Positions 24,080 to 32,982 of a DNA stretch of 64,000 nt are shown here, one piece after another (the stretch's first letter is position 1; each line of letters starts with the position of its first letter). Where the stretch lies: positions 620,001 to 684,000 of the forward strand of contig NZ_JBFAZP010000004.1 of the NCBI RefSeq assembly GCF_040681875.1, in the 5' to 3' direction. The notes under the pieces were generated by a model. The model was given only the letters and a program-made list of their open reading frames with translations. It had not been told where the DNA came from and made no database searches. This DNA is from Longispora sp040681875 (GTDB lineage: Bacteria > Actinomycetota > Actinomycetes > Mycobacteriales > Micromonosporaceae). A program made the position numbers and the translations under genes.

Positions 24080-26986
24080 CTAGGTGTGCGCCGCCGAGTT
24101 CCCCGCCAGCTTAGTGCTGGCCAGGTCGTGGGCGAGGATCGCCGTCTCCACCGCCGCGACACTCGACGAGGAGGTCACGCCGGGCAGCGTGGCGACGTCG
24201 AGGGCGTAGAGCGTGAACTCGTATTTATGGGTACTGCTGCCGGGGCAGGGGCCGAAGAACTGGAGGGCCTTGTTCCCGGTACTCATCCCCTTCTGTTTCG
24301 CCGGTGACTGGCCGGGCACGTCGTAGCCGAGGCCGAGCCCCTCGGGCAGCGAGCTCTTCGTCGGCGCGAGGTCCCAGATCACCCAGTGTTTGCCGCTGTT
24401 GGCCGTGTCGACGAAGGTGATCGCGTAGCTCTTCGCCCCGGCGCCCGCCCCCCACGCCAACGGTGGCGAGATGTCGTTGCCGGCCACCCCGTCCTGCTGA
24501 CACGTGTACTTCACCGGGATGTTCCCGTTGTTGGCGTACGCGGTGCTGGTCAGCGCGAACGGCGCCGTCCCGCCCGCGAACGACAGCCGGACGATGGAGT
24601 TGTCCAGCACGGTCGGCGTGCCGCCGTTCTTGTCGTTGTTCGTGGAGGTCAGCCACAGCCCGCCGTCGGGCGTCCTGACGACCGTGCGCACCCGGCCCCA
24701 CCGGCCGTTGAAGAACGCGCGCGGGGTGTCCGTGGTGTTCCCGGTGATCTTCATGACCCACAGCCGCCCGCCCCGGACGGCCGCCATGTAGATCCAGTCG
24801 TTGACGATCTCCAGGCCGCTGGGCGAGGCCGAGGCCACGTCCCACTGCCGGACCGGGTTCACGTACGCGGTGTTGGAGCACGAGCCCTCGCAGTTGGGCC
24901 AGCCGTAGTTCTTGCCGGACTGGATCAGGTTCAGCTCGTCCCAGGTGCCGTCGCCGAACTCCGAGGCCCACAGCCGGCCCATGGAGTCCCAGGCCAGGCC
25001 CTGCGGGTTGCGATGCCCGTAGCTGTACACCCGGGTGCCGAACGGGTTGCCCGGCGCGGGCGCCCCGGTGGTGGTCACCCGGAGGATCTTGCCGTTGAGG
25101 GAGTTGAGGTTCTGGGCCCGCTGGCCGTCCTGCGCGTCGCCGACCGTGATGTACAGGTACCCGTCGGGGCCGAACTTGAGCCGGCCGCCATTGTGGAACT
25201 TGGACTTGGAGATCCCGGTGACCAGCGGTTCCCGGGCCCCGATCGCCCCGTTCTCGTACGTGAACCGGGCGACCCGGTTGTCGGAGGCGGAGGTGTAGTA
25301 CACGTAGACGTAGTGGTCCGTGGCGAACGTCGGCGACACGGCCAGCCCGAGCAGCCCGCCCTCGCCGACGGTGGTGACCGCCTCGGTGACCTTGCCGACG
25401 ACCGTCTTCTGCCCGGCGAGGGTCACCCGGACGATCTCGAACCGGTCGCGCTCGGCGACCAGCGCCGACCCGTCGGGCAAGAAGCCGATCCCCCACGGCA
25501 GGTCGAGCTTCGTGACGTCCTTGTCGTAGACGGGGTCCCCGCCGCCGGCCGCGCCCGTGGTCTTCACCGACAGGCCCGCGCTGCGCGCCGAGACGTTGTT
25601 GTTGGCGTCGAACGCCTCCACCGCGAACGAGTACGTGGTGTTGGCGGTCAGCCCGTCGGCCGTGGCCGTCAGGTCGGGCACCGTGGCGAACTTCGTGCCG
25701 TCGCGGTAGACGTTGTACCCGGTGACGCCGACGTTGTCCGTGGAGGGGTTCCAGGCCAGGGTGGCGCTCGTGGAGCCGACGTTGGTGGAGCGCAGCCCGG
25801 TCGGGGTGGTCGGCGGCTGCGGGTCGTCGCTCGGCGGGGTGGTGATGTCGACGTTGTTGCTGCCGACCGAGCCGTTCCCGGCCCCGTCGCGCGCCTGCAC
25901 GCTCAGCACGTACCGCGTGTTGGGGGTCAGGTTCTTCAGGATCACCGAGGTGATGTTGCCGCCGACGGTCTGCATGACGTTGCCGCCGTTGTAGACCTCG
26001 TACATCGCCACGCCGACGTTGTCGGTGGCCGCGTTCCAGGCGAGTTCCACCTGGGTCGGCTGGACCTCGCCCACGACGCGGGCGTTGCCCGGGGCGGTCG
26101 GGGGCTGGGTGTCGCTCGGCGCGGCGACGCTGATCCGGTCCAGGTTCGGCCCGCCGACGGCGCTGGTCGCGGTGGCCCGGATCGTGTTGGCGCCCGCGAC
26201 GAGGGTGGCGCTGACCGTCTTCTCGGCCCAGGTGTCCCAGTTCGTGGTGGAGGGGAAGGACACCGCCGGGGCGACGACCGTGCCGTTCACGGCGACGTCC
26301 AGCGGTCGGTCCACCGTGGTGCCGTTGGAGTAGCGCAGCCTGACGGCGTACGTGCCTGCGGTCGCCGAGTTCACCGTGAACTCCACGTGGCCGCCGACCA
26401 CGTTGTCGTAGTTGACGAAGCCGGTACCCGTGTAGCCGGTGTGGTTGGCCTCGACCACGCCCAGCGAGATGGCGGCGTTCTCGGCCTGGTAGTCGGTGGC
26501 CGGCGTGGCGGCGACGTCCACGTCGAGGTAGTCCAGGTTGGGACCGCCCGTCGCGGTGGTGCCGGTGAGCCGGATCTTGTTGGTACCGGCGACGACCGGC
26601 GCCGTGATGGTCCGCGTCTCCCAGGTGTCCCAGTTCGCGGTGGCCGGGAACGACGCGCCCGCCGCGACCACGGTGCCGTTCACCGCGATGTCGGCGGGCC
26701 GGTCGGCGGCGGTCCCGTTGGCGTACCGGACGCCGAGGGTGGCCGTGCCCGCCGACGGGGCGGAGACCGTGAACTCGACGTAGCTGCCGGCCACGTTGGT
26801 GGAGTCGGCGAAGCCGGTACCGGAGTAGCCGGTGTGGTTGGTGGCCACCACGCCCTGGGCGATCGCGGCGTTCTCGGCCTCGTAGCGGGTGGCAGCGGCG
26901 GCGGCGCTACCGGCGGGGAGTATGGCCGCGACCAGCAGCGCCGAGCCGAACGTGGGCAGGAGACGCAGAAGGGGTCTGGACTTCAC
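24080..26986 (-). CDS. Secreted PQQ-type sugar dehydrogenase with CBM35 x2, Fn3 x2 and C-terminal PEBP domain
   Basis: 968-residue exported protein. Order: signal peptide (1 to about 31); CBM35 modules at about 34-158 and 164-288 (RYEAENAAIAQGV, DYQAENAAISLGV); two fibronectin III domains (about 296-385 and 390-475); a glucose/sorbosone dehydrogenase-type beta propeller (about 485-810; WGIGFLPDGSALVAERD, FHNGGRLKFGPDGYLYITVGD, SYGHRNPQGLAWD); and a YbhB/RKIP-like PEBP domain to the end (KYTCQQDGVAGNDISPPLAW). Propellers of this family are soluble aldose dehydrogenases using PQQ and calcium. GTG 26986 has GAGG upstream; GTG 26998 is an alternative. A pqq operon lies 17 kb away. Its promoter and operator arm are at 27009-27066. 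The PEBP fusion is odd. Confidence 0.82.
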   Translation of the reverse strand: MKSRPLLRLLPTFGSALLVAAILPAGSAAAAATRYEAENAAIAQGVVATNHTGYSGTGFADSTNVAGSYVEFTVSAPSAGTATLGVRYANGTAADRPADIAVNGTVVAAGASFPATANWDTWETRTITAPVVAGTNKIRLTGTTATGGPNLDYLDVDVAATPATDYQAENAAISLGVVEANHTGYTGTGFVNYDNVVGGHVEFTVNSATAGTYAVRLRYSNGTTVDRPLDVAVNGTVVAPAVSFPSTTNWDTWAEKTVSATLVAGANTIRATATSAVGGPNLDRISVAAPSDTQPPTAPGNARVVGEVQPTQVELAWNAATDNVGVAMYEVYNGGNVMQTVGGNITSVILKNLTPNTRYVLSVQARDGAGNGSVGSNNVDITTPPSDDPQPPTTPTGLRSTNVGSTSATLAWNPSTDNVGVTGYNVYRDGTKFATVPDLTATADGLTANTTYSFAVEAFDANNNVSARSAGLSVKTTGAAGGGDPVYDKDVTKLDLPWGIGFLPDGSALVAERDRFEIVRVTLAGQKTVVGKVTEAVTTVGEGGLLGLAVSPTFATDHYVYVYYTSASDNRVARFTYENGAIGAREPLVTGISKSKFHNGGRLKFGPDGYLYITVGDAQDGQRAQNLNSLNGKILRVTTTGAPAPGNPFGTRVYSYGHRNPQGLAWDSMGRLWASEFGDGTWDELNLIQSGKNYGWPNCEGSCSNTAYVNPVRQWDVASASPSGLEIVNDWIYMAAVRGGRLWVMKITGNTTDTPRAFFNGRWGRVRTVVRTPDGGLWLTSTNNDKNGGTPTVLDNSIVRLSFAGGTAPFALTSTAYANNGNIPVKYTCQQDGVAGNDISPPLAWGAGAGAKSYAITFVDTANSGKHWVIWDLAPTKSSLPEGLGLGYDVPGQSPAKQKGMSTGNKALQFFGPCPGSSTHKYEFTLYALDVATLPGVTSSSSVAAVETAILAHDLASTKLAGNSAAHT

Positions 26987-27008
26987 GACGCACCTCACAT
27001 TAGATAGA

Positions 27009-27022
27009 TAACCTTCCTTACC
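27009..27022 (-). promoter_or_regulatory. Operator half-site shared with the chitosanase promoter
   Basis: TAACCTTCCTTACC (plus-strand reading) matches 13 of 14 bases of the right arm of the chitosanase operator. The opposite arm is degenerate. It lies between the predicted start of transcription and the start codon of the sugar dehydrogenase. Confidence 0.6.
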
Positions 27023-27036
27023 TGGAGTGCGCCGCG

Positions 27037-27066
27037 ATCAGACCACCGGGGAGGGAACCGTGTCAA
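27037..27066 (-). promoter_or_regulatory. Promoter of the sugar dehydrogenase gene
   Basis: On the minus strand TTGACA (27066-27061), 18-base spacer, TCTGAT (27042-27037). Confidence 0.65.
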
Positions 27067-27199
27067 CGGCACACTCCGCCCAGCGGGACGGCGTTTCGCC
27101 GCAGGTCACGGGCGAGGGCGGCGGAGCGGCTCGGGGACGTCGGCGGACCGCCCCCGGGGACGGTCCGATGTCTGGCTCCTCCCCGACTGACGGAATACC

Positions 27200-27229
27200 T
27201 TGACACTTCTCCGACGGAACTGGTTACGT
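27200..27229 (+). promoter_or_regulatory. Promoter of the 674-residue unknown protein gene (leaderless)
   Basis: TTGACA (27200-27205), 18-base spacer, TTACGT (27224-27229), then ATG at 27235 only 5 bases later. No ribosome site is present, so translation from the 5' end of the mRNA is likely. Confidence 0.55.
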
Positions 27230-27234
27230 GGCTC

Positions 27235-29259
27235 ATGGGCTACAGGGCACAGTCCGCACGTGCTGTCTATGAGTACCTGTTCAGCGTCGACCCTCGGCCC
27301 ACCGGCCTGACCGACCGGTTCAACTGGAGCATCCTGGTCGTCAACGACTACTCGTCGACCAGTAGCCGTCTGCTGCGGCTCCATGCCCAGGAGCTGTGCG
27401 CGCGCACGGCCGACCGGGTCAGATTCGCCTTCTTCACGGGTACCTCGCGGCCACGCGCCGAACCAGCTCCGGCCCCTGACCGCTCCATGGCCACAAGGCT
27501 CCGCCGTCTACTGCGGCCCAACTCGTTCGCCGAGGCCGGTCAAGACAGGCTCGACTTCGAGGACCTCGACTGGCGGGAACTGCGGCCGGTGGTCCTGCGG
27601 CCCCTGCGCGGGCCCCACGAGATCGCGGTGGCGATCGACGACCACGACGACATCCACACGTCGGCAACTCCGGCGGCCGAGGAGGCCGCGCTGTTCGCCC
27701 AGAGACTCGGCATCGGCCGCCACCTTCCCTGCCTGGTCATGTTCACCGACGTCGGAGAACGGCGCGTGCACGTGCTTCCCCTCGCCCACCGGCATCCGAA
27801 CGAGGTACGAGTGCGCCTGCTGCACTGGATCGACACGTACTACGAACGCAACCGGGCCGCGCTGGAACGGTGGAGTTCCGTCGAGGACGACGTGCTGCGT
27901 CTCGTCCGGGAGGCACGCACCTCCCTGAACGCGGTACGGAGCTGGCCGGACCGGCGCCGCTCGGACCTGCGCTGGTTGGCGTGCGTCTCCGGGTTGGCGC
28001 AGGACCTCCACGCCACCCACGGCGACCTCCCGCGCATCCTCGGAGACCACACCGCCCCCGTGGCTCTTCGCGAGGTGGTCGGGGCATTCCGCACCGCGAT
28101 GGTCGACTGTGACCGGCAGGAGGAACTGGGGCGCAGGTACGCGGAACTGGCCCGGCTGGCGCTCGCGGCCCCAGACAGGCACGATCTGCGGTCCGTGCTG
28201 ACGCGGGACATCCGCTCCCTTCCTCCGGACGCGCGGGACCTCCTGCGGAACGCGGCCACGAAGGTCGCTCCCCTACCGCCGCCGGCCACGCTTCCGGGCG
28301 AGCTGATGAGCTGGTGGCGGCACACCGCCCTGCCCACGGTGTCGCGGCGACAGTTCCGCGCGTGGTGCGCCGAACTGCTTCCCCACCTGCCTGACGTCGT
28401 GGGCGCGCCGCGCGAGTGGCGGGACAACTACGCGACGTTCCGCGGCGCGCTGGGCGCCGTGCGGCTCACGGCCACGGACGAGGACGCGAGCGCCGGGATC
28501 GTGGCCGCCCTCGCCACCTGCCAGCCCGCTGAGGTCTGGCGCGACAGCGCCGCACTGCTCGGCCCGGTGATCACCGAGGCGCTGCGCCACCTGCGCCTCT
28601 CGGCCCCCGGATGGCTCGCCCACTGCGCGCCGCAGCTGACGTACGGCGGGGCCCTGCCCATCGGCTCCCGGGACGACACGGCCACGATGCGGCAGTTCAT
28701 CGACGCGTCAGCCACCCTGTCCACCATGACATGGGTACGGGACACGACAGTCCAGGGGGAGATCGTCGAGCAGGTCAGGCGCATGGTGGTCCAGGACCTG
28801 CTCGGGCTGGCGCGCGTCGCCGACACGGTGCCCGCCGTCCGGGCCGATGCCCTCATCCGGGCGAAGGCGGACCTGGGCAGGGTCCACACCGAGCTCGCCA
28901 CCCAACTGGACCGCGCGGTCGACGAAGGACCGCCCAGCGTCACGGACCCGAGGGCACTGACCGCTCTCGCCGCCGCGCTCGACGACTACGAGGCGGCGGT
29001 GGCCGCCATCTGGTACCCGCACATGTACGACCCGGAGGTGATCGAGGTGCGCACCCCCAGGAGTCCCCTCCAGGCCTCCGGCGCCACACGGCACGCCGTT
29101 CCCGACGCCGCACACCGGCTACGGGGTGCGCTCACCGACGTGGTGACGTCCTCCGCCGAGGTGGAGGTGCTCCGGGAGGGCGCGCTGTTGACCGCCAACG
29201 AACTGCGGGCCGTGCTCCGGGCCGGCCGCGGCGCGCCCCCGCACGGGACGGCGGTCTGA
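27235..29259 (+). CDS. Large cytosolic protein of unknown function, first gene of a two-gene operon
   Basis: 674 residues with no signal peptide or membrane segment and no family I can name. The N-terminal third looks alpha/beta (FNWSILVVNDYSSTSSRLL, RVRFAFFTG, IAVAIDDHDDIHTSATP, HLPCLVMFTD), and the remainder is mostly helical, rich in Arg, Asp and Ala, with paired hydrophobic helices. Trp-rich segments (SWWRHTALP, FRAWCAELL) lie near the middle. Its stop overlaps the start of a membrane coiled-coil protein (TGATG), so the two are co-translated and probably work together. Third-position GC looks slightly lower than in neighbours, which may hint at transfer. A conflict or stress role is possible from this layout but is only a guess. 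Confidence 0.7.
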   Translation: MGYRAQSARAVYEYLFSVDPRPTGLTDRFNWSILVVNDYSSTSSRLLRLHAQELCARTADRVRFAFFTGTSRPRAEPAPAPDRSMATRLRRLLRPNSFAEAGQDRLDFEDLDWRELRPVVLRPLRGPHEIAVAIDDHDDIHTSATPAAEEAALFAQRLGIGRHLPCLVMFTDVGERRVHVLPLAHRHPNEVRVRLLHWIDTYYERNRAALERWSSVEDDVLRLVREARTSLNAVRSWPDRRRSDLRWLACVSGLAQDLHATHGDLPRILGDHTAPVALREVVGAFRTAMVDCDRQEELGRRYAELARLALAAPDRHDLRSVLTRDIRSLPPDARDLLRNAATKVAPLPPPATLPGELMSWWRHTALPTVSRRQFRAWCAELLPHLPDVVGAPREWRDNYATFRGALGAVRLTATDEDASAGIVAALATCQPAEVWRDSAALLGPVITEALRHLRLSAPGWLAHCAPQLTYGGALPIGSRDDTATMRQFIDASATLSTMTWVRDTTVQGEIVEQVRRMVVQDLLGLARVADTVPAVRADALIRAKADLGRVHTELATQLDRAVDEGPPSVTDPRALTALAAALDDYEAAVAAIWYPHMYDPEVIEVRTPRSPLQASGATRHAVPDAAHRLRGALTDVVTSSAEVEVLREGALLTANELRAVLRAGRGAPPHGTAV

Positions 29260-29795
29260 TGCCGGTATGGCTCGCCACAACGTTGCCCGTCGTCACCCTC
29301 GTCCTGGGGGCGGTGCTCAGTCACCTCGCCGAGCGCAGCCGCGACGCCCGGCAGCGGTCCGCCGCCCGGGCCGTCCGCGAGGCCGACCGGGAACAGGAGC
29401 GGCTCCGCCGGCGGGAGTCCTTCGAACTGGAGCACCTGACCGACCTGCACGTGGCCCTCACGGCGCTGCTCCGGGCCACCAGCCGCATCCACCACGCCAA
29501 CGCGCTCGCCCTCCGGCAGGCCGGCGCCTACGCCGGTGATCTGCTGCCCGAGGACATCTCCGACGAGCAGTTCGAGGCCCACCGGAAGATCGTCGCCCTC
29601 AAGGAACTCGCGCTCGACCGCCGGATCCGCGACCTCGTCGACGAGGCCCACCTCCAGGCCACCGCCGTCGCGGCGCTGGTCGGCGGAACGGTGGACGCGG
29701 GGGCACGCCTGGTGCGGTTGACCGGCGACGCCGTCGTCGAGGCCCAGACCGCGATCGCGCTCCGGATCCGGGAGATCTACGTCGACGGCGGTTGA
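29259..29795 (+). CDS. Membrane-anchored coiled-coil protein of unknown function
   Basis: 178 residues. One N-terminal membrane segment (about 4-22, WLATTLPVVTLVLGAVLSHLA) is followed by a charged helix rich in Arg and Glu (about 25-55, SRDARQRSAARAVREADREQ) that should form a coiled coil, and then a helical cytoplasmic domain containing HVALTALLRATSRIHHANAL. No known family is recognised. Start ATG 29259 overlaps the stop of the 674-residue protein, so it probably anchors or assists that protein at the membrane. A terminator follows 18 bases after the stop. Confidence 0.7.
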   Translation: MPVWLATTLPVVTLVLGAVLSHLAERSRDARQRSAARAVREADREQERLRRRESFELEHLTDLHVALTALLRATSRIHHANALALRQAGAYAGDLLPEDISDEQFEAHRKIVALKELALDRRIRDLVDEAHLQATAVAALVGGTVDAGARLVRLTGDAVVEAQTAIALRIREIYVDGG

Positions 29796-29813
29796 CCGAG
29801 GTTCCGATGCTGG

Positions 29814-29848
29814 CGCGCGCCTTCGCGTACCCGCGAAAGGGGCATCGG
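29814..29848. terminator. Bidirectional terminator between convergent genes
   Basis: Outer stem CCGATGC/GCATCGG encloses an inner perfect TTCGCG/CGCGAA hairpin with a 4-base loop. It separates the unknown operon from the convergent IclR gene. Confidence 0.7.
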
Positions 29849-29849
29849 T

Positions 29850-30611
29850 TTAGCGCACGCCCTCCTTGCGCAGCTTCGCCCCGAGCGCGCGGGTGTGCCG
29901 CACGACGGCCTCGATGACCTTGTCCACCTCGGGCTGCGGCAGGTCCGCCGGCATCGAGCAGCTGATCGCGTCGCTGGCCGGGATGCGGTAGTCCACGGTG
30001 CAGGCCACGCAGGCCACCCCGGGGGTGCCCTGTTCCCGCTCGAAGGCCCAGCCCCGGCTCCGGACCGCGTCGAGCTCCGCGACCAGGGTCGGCACGTCGG
30101 TGATGCTCTCGTCGGTGAACGCGGGCAGCGGGCCGCCGAGCATCGCGACCACCTCGTCGTCGGTGAGCCCGGCGAGCAGCGCCTGGCCGAGGGCGGTGAG
30201 GTGCGCGGGCAGCCGGCGGCCGACCCGGGAGATGACCCGGACCGCCTCGCGGGACTCGCGGCTGGCCAGGTAGAGCACGTGGCCCTCGTCGCGCCGGGCG
30301 AAGTGCACGGTGTGCCCGACCTCGGCGCGCAGGTCCTCCAGGGCCTCCAGGGCGAACGACAGCGCCGGGTCCTTGTCCAGGTAGGCGGTGCCGGTGAGCA
30401 GGGCGTGCGGGCCGATCCCGTAGGCCGAGCGGGTCTCGTCCGCCTCGATCCACTTCAGCTCGGCGAGGGTGCGGATCAGCGCGTGCAGGCTGCTGCGCGG
30501 GTACCCGACGAGTTTCTGCAACTCCGACAGCGTCAGGCGCTCGGGGGAGGCCGCCAGCGCCTCCAGGATCCGGACCGTCCGCTCGGCGGACTTGACCAAC
30601 GAGGACTCCAT
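29850..30611 (-). CDS. IclR-family regulator of the adjacent sugar-acid operon
   Basis: 253-residue regulator. The winged helix-turn-helix covers about 5-65 (KSAERTVRILEALAASPERLTLSELQKLVGYPRSSLHALIRTL region) and the GAF-like effector domain about 80-250, with PAHLTALGQALLAG and RGWAFEREQGTPGVACVA as family blocks. ATG 30611 is favoured by GGGGTGG 3 bases upstream; ATG 30623, four codons earlier, is possible. It is divergent from the dehydratase operon, and IclR proteins commonly repress or activate such divergent catabolic genes in response to the substrate, so control of the glucarate-type pathway is likely. Confidence 0.85.
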   Translation of the reverse strand: MESSLVKSAERTVRILEALAASPERLTLSELQKLVGYPRSSLHALIRTLAELKWIEADETRSAYGIGPHALLTGTAYLDKDPALSFALEALEDLRAEVGHTVHFARRDEGHVLYLASRESREAVRVISRVGRRLPAHLTALGQALLAGLTDDEVVAMLGGPLPAFTDESITDVPTLVAELDAVRSRGWAFEREQGTPGVACVACTVDYRIPASDAISCSMPADLPQPEVDKVIEAVVRHTRALGAKLRKEGVR

Positions 30612-30636
30612 CGTCCACCCCATCTACGCGCGTGTA

Positions 30637-30665
30637 TTGACCGCCACTATAGCGAACGATAACTT
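30637..30665 (+). promoter_or_regulatory. Promoter of the dehydratase operon
   Basis: TTGACC (30637-30642), 17-base spacer, TAACTT (30660-30665). Two short palindromes follow (CACA-TGG-TGTG at about 30671-30681 and CAGCATGCTG near 30682-30691), which are candidate IclR sites. Confidence 0.65.
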
Positions 30666-30725
30666 CATCTCACATGGTGTGCAGCATGCTGGCTGCCGTC
30701 CACATATATGAACCGGAGTTCCGCG

Positions 30726-31637
30726 ATGCTTCCAGACGGACTGCTGTCGTTCCCGCTGACCCCGTTCACCGCCGACGACCGGCTCGACCTCGCGGCCTAC
30801 CGCGAGCATCTCGACCAGCAGCTCGCCGGGGGTCCGGGGGCGCTGTTCGTCGCCTGCGGGACCGGCGAGTTCGGGGCGCTGTCCCCGGGCGAGTACCGGG
30901 AGGTGGTCGGCGCGGCGGTGGCGACCGTCGCCGGCCGGGTGCCCGTGTACGCCGGGGCGGGCGGCGGCCCCGCGCTCGCCCGGGAGTTCGCGGTGGCCGC
31001 CGCCGAGTCCGGGGCCGACGGCCTGCTGCTGCTCCCGCCCTACCTGGTCACGAGCCCGCCGACCGGTTACCTGCGCCACGTCGAGCACGTCGCGAAGGGC
31101 ACGGACCTCCCCCTGATCGTGTACCAGCGGGCCAACGCCCGGCTGTCCCCCGCGACGGCCGTCGCCCTGCTCGACCTGCCCACCGTCGTCGGCATCAAGG
31201 ACGGGATCGGCGACGTCGACGCCTTCCTGCGGATCGTCACCGCCGTGCGGGCCAGCGGGCACCCGCGCGCCGACGCGTTCGGCTTCCTCAACGGGCTGCC
31301 GACGGCGGAACTGTCCGCCCAGGCGTACCGGGCGATCGGGGTGCCCAGCTACTCGTCGGCCGCGTACTGCTTCGCGCCCCGGATCGCGCTCGCCTTCCAC
31401 GCGGCGGTGCACGCCGACGACACCGCCACCACCCAGCGGCTGATAGCTGAGTTCTACGGCCCGTTCGCCGAACTGCGCGACGAGGTGCCGGGGTACGCCG
31501 TGTCCCTCGTCAAGGCCGGGGCCAGACTGGGGGGACTCGACCTCGGCGGGGTCCGCCCGCCCCTGCTGGACCCGACGGACGCGCACCTCGCGCGGCTGGC
31601 GGAGATCCTCGACAACGGACACAAGGCGGTCTCGTGA
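30726..31637 (+). CDS. 5-dehydro-4-deoxyglucarate dehydratase (DapA superfamily)
   Basis: 303-residue Schiff-base lyase-fold enzyme that converts 5-keto-4-deoxyglucarate to alpha-ketoglutarate semialdehyde with loss of water and CO2. The fold starts LLSFPLTPF; the substrate-carboxylate loop is VACGTGEFGALS (DapA proteins have GTTGE), the catalytic Tyr is in LIVYQRANARL (133) and the Schiff-base Lys is Lys158 in VVGIKDGIGD. The FVACGTGEF and YQRAN signatures separate this group from true DapA. ATG 30726 has GGAG 7 bases upstream; ATG 30708 lacks one. It overlaps gudD (TGATG), so the two consecutive steps of glucarate breakdown are made together. Confidence 0.88.
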   Translation: MLPDGLLSFPLTPFTADDRLDLAAYREHLDQQLAGGPGALFVACGTGEFGALSPGEYREVVGAAVATVAGRVPVYAGAGGGPALAREFAVAAAESGADGLLLLPPYLVTSPPTGYLRHVEHVAKGTDLPLIVYQRANARLSPATAVALLDLPTVVGIKDGIGDVDAFLRIVTAVRASGHPRADAFGFLNGLPTAELSAQAYRAIGVPSYSSAAYCFAPRIALAFHAAVHADDTATTQRLIAEFYGPFAELRDEVPGYAVSLVKAGARLGGLDLGGVRPPLLDPTDAHLARLAEILDNGHKAVS

Positions 31638-32893
31638 TGCGCGTCGACAGTGTGCTCGTCACCCCGGTGGCGTTCCCCGACCCGCCGCTGCTCAACGCGG
31701 CCGGCGTGCACCAGCCCTGGGCGCTGCGCGCGGTCGTCGAGGTCCGGACCGACACCGGGCTGACCGGCCTCGGCGAGACGTACGGCGACGCCGCGCACCT
31801 CGACCTGCTCGACCGGGTCGCGCCGACCCTGACCGGGCTCGACCCGTTCGACCTCAACGACCTCGACCGCCGGGTCGCCGCCGTCACCAAGGGCGCCGAC
31901 CGCCCCGACCTGCACGGCCTGACCGGCGGCTCCAGCGGGGAGAAGACCAGGGCCCGGGTGTTCGCCGCCTTCGAGGTCGCCTGCTGGGACCTCCAGGGCC
32001 GCGCCGTGGGCCGGCCGGTGCACGCGCTGCTCGGCGGCAAGGTCCGCGACGCGGTGCCGTACAGCGCGTACCTGTTCTACAAGTGGGCCGGGCACCCCGG
32101 AGCCGGGCCCGACCAGTGGGGCGCGGCCCTGGATCCCGAGGGCATCGTCGAGCAGGCCCGGCGCATGATCGACGAGTACGGCTTCGGGTCCATCAAGCTC
32201 AAGGGCGGCGTCTTCCCGCCCGACGAGGAGATCGCGGCCGTCCGCGCGCTGCACGCCGCGTTCCCCGGGCTGCCGCTGCGGCTGGACCCCAACGCCGCGT
32301 GGACCCCGGCGACCGCGATCCGGGTGGCAAAGGAGACCGAGGGGCTGCTGCAGTACCTGGAGGACCCGACGCCCGGGATCGCCGGCATGGCCGAGGTCGC
32401 CGCCGCCGCGTCGATGCCGCTGGCCACGAACATGTGCGTCGTGGCCGTCGAACACCTCGAACCGGCCGTCCGGCAGCGCGCCGTCGGCGTGGTCCTCGCC
32501 GACCACCACTTCTGGGGCGGGCTGCGCGGCTCCCGGAACCTGGTCGCCGTGTGCGACGCGTTCGGGCTCGGGCTGTCCATGCACTCCAACTCCCACCTGG
32601 GCATCTCCCTGGCCGCGATGACGCACCTGGCGGCGGCCACCCCGACCCTGACCTACGCCTGCGACACGCACACCCCCTGGCAGGGCGGCGTGGACGTGGT
32701 GGCCGAACCGCTGCCGTTCGTGGCCGGGGCCGTGGTGGTGTCCGACTCCCCCGGCCTCGGCGTCGAACTCGACCGGGCGGCACTCGCGCGGATGCACGCC
32801 GACTACCTGGCCTGCGGGATCCGGTCCCGGGACGACCTGGGCTACATGCGGAGCATCGATCCGGGGTACGAGAACCGGCGGCCCCGGTGGTGA
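31637..32893 (+). CDS. gudD: Glucarate dehydratase-type enolase-superfamily enzyme
   Basis: 418-residue enolase-superfamily dehydratase acting on D-glucarate (and usually L-idarate) to give 5-keto-4-deoxyglucarate, the substrate of the upstream gene product. Active-site residues line up with E. coli GudD: Lys187 and Lys189 in SIKLKGG, Asp217 and Asn219 in LDPNAAW, Glu242 in EDPTP, Asn265 in TNMCVV and the general acid/base His in SMHSNSHLG (316-320). The length is slightly under the 446 of E. coli. ATG 31637 overlaps the previous stop. Galactarate specificity cannot be excluded by eye. Confidence 0.88.
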   Translation: MRVDSVLVTPVAFPDPPLLNAAGVHQPWALRAVVEVRTDTGLTGLGETYGDAAHLDLLDRVAPTLTGLDPFDLNDLDRRVAAVTKGADRPDLHGLTGGSSGEKTRARVFAAFEVACWDLQGRAVGRPVHALLGGKVRDAVPYSAYLFYKWAGHPGAGPDQWGAALDPEGIVEQARRMIDEYGFGSIKLKGGVFPPDEEIAAVRALHAAFPGLPLRLDPNAAWTPATAIRVAKETEGLLQYLEDPTPGIAGMAEVAAAASMPLATNMCVVAVEHLEPAVRQRAVGVVLADHHFWGGLRGSRNLVAVCDAFGLGLSMHSNSHLGISLAAMTHLAAATPTLTYACDTHTPWQGGVDVVAEPLPFVAGAVVVSDSPGLGVELDRAALARMHADYLACGIRSRDDLGYMRSIDPGYENRRPRW

Positions 32894-32982
32894 CGGGGAG
32901 CGGCGGCCGGCCCTCGGCCGTGGGCGGCGAACGACGCGGGCCGGGGCTTCCCGCCGTGCGCGACGGCGGAAGGGACCCTGTC

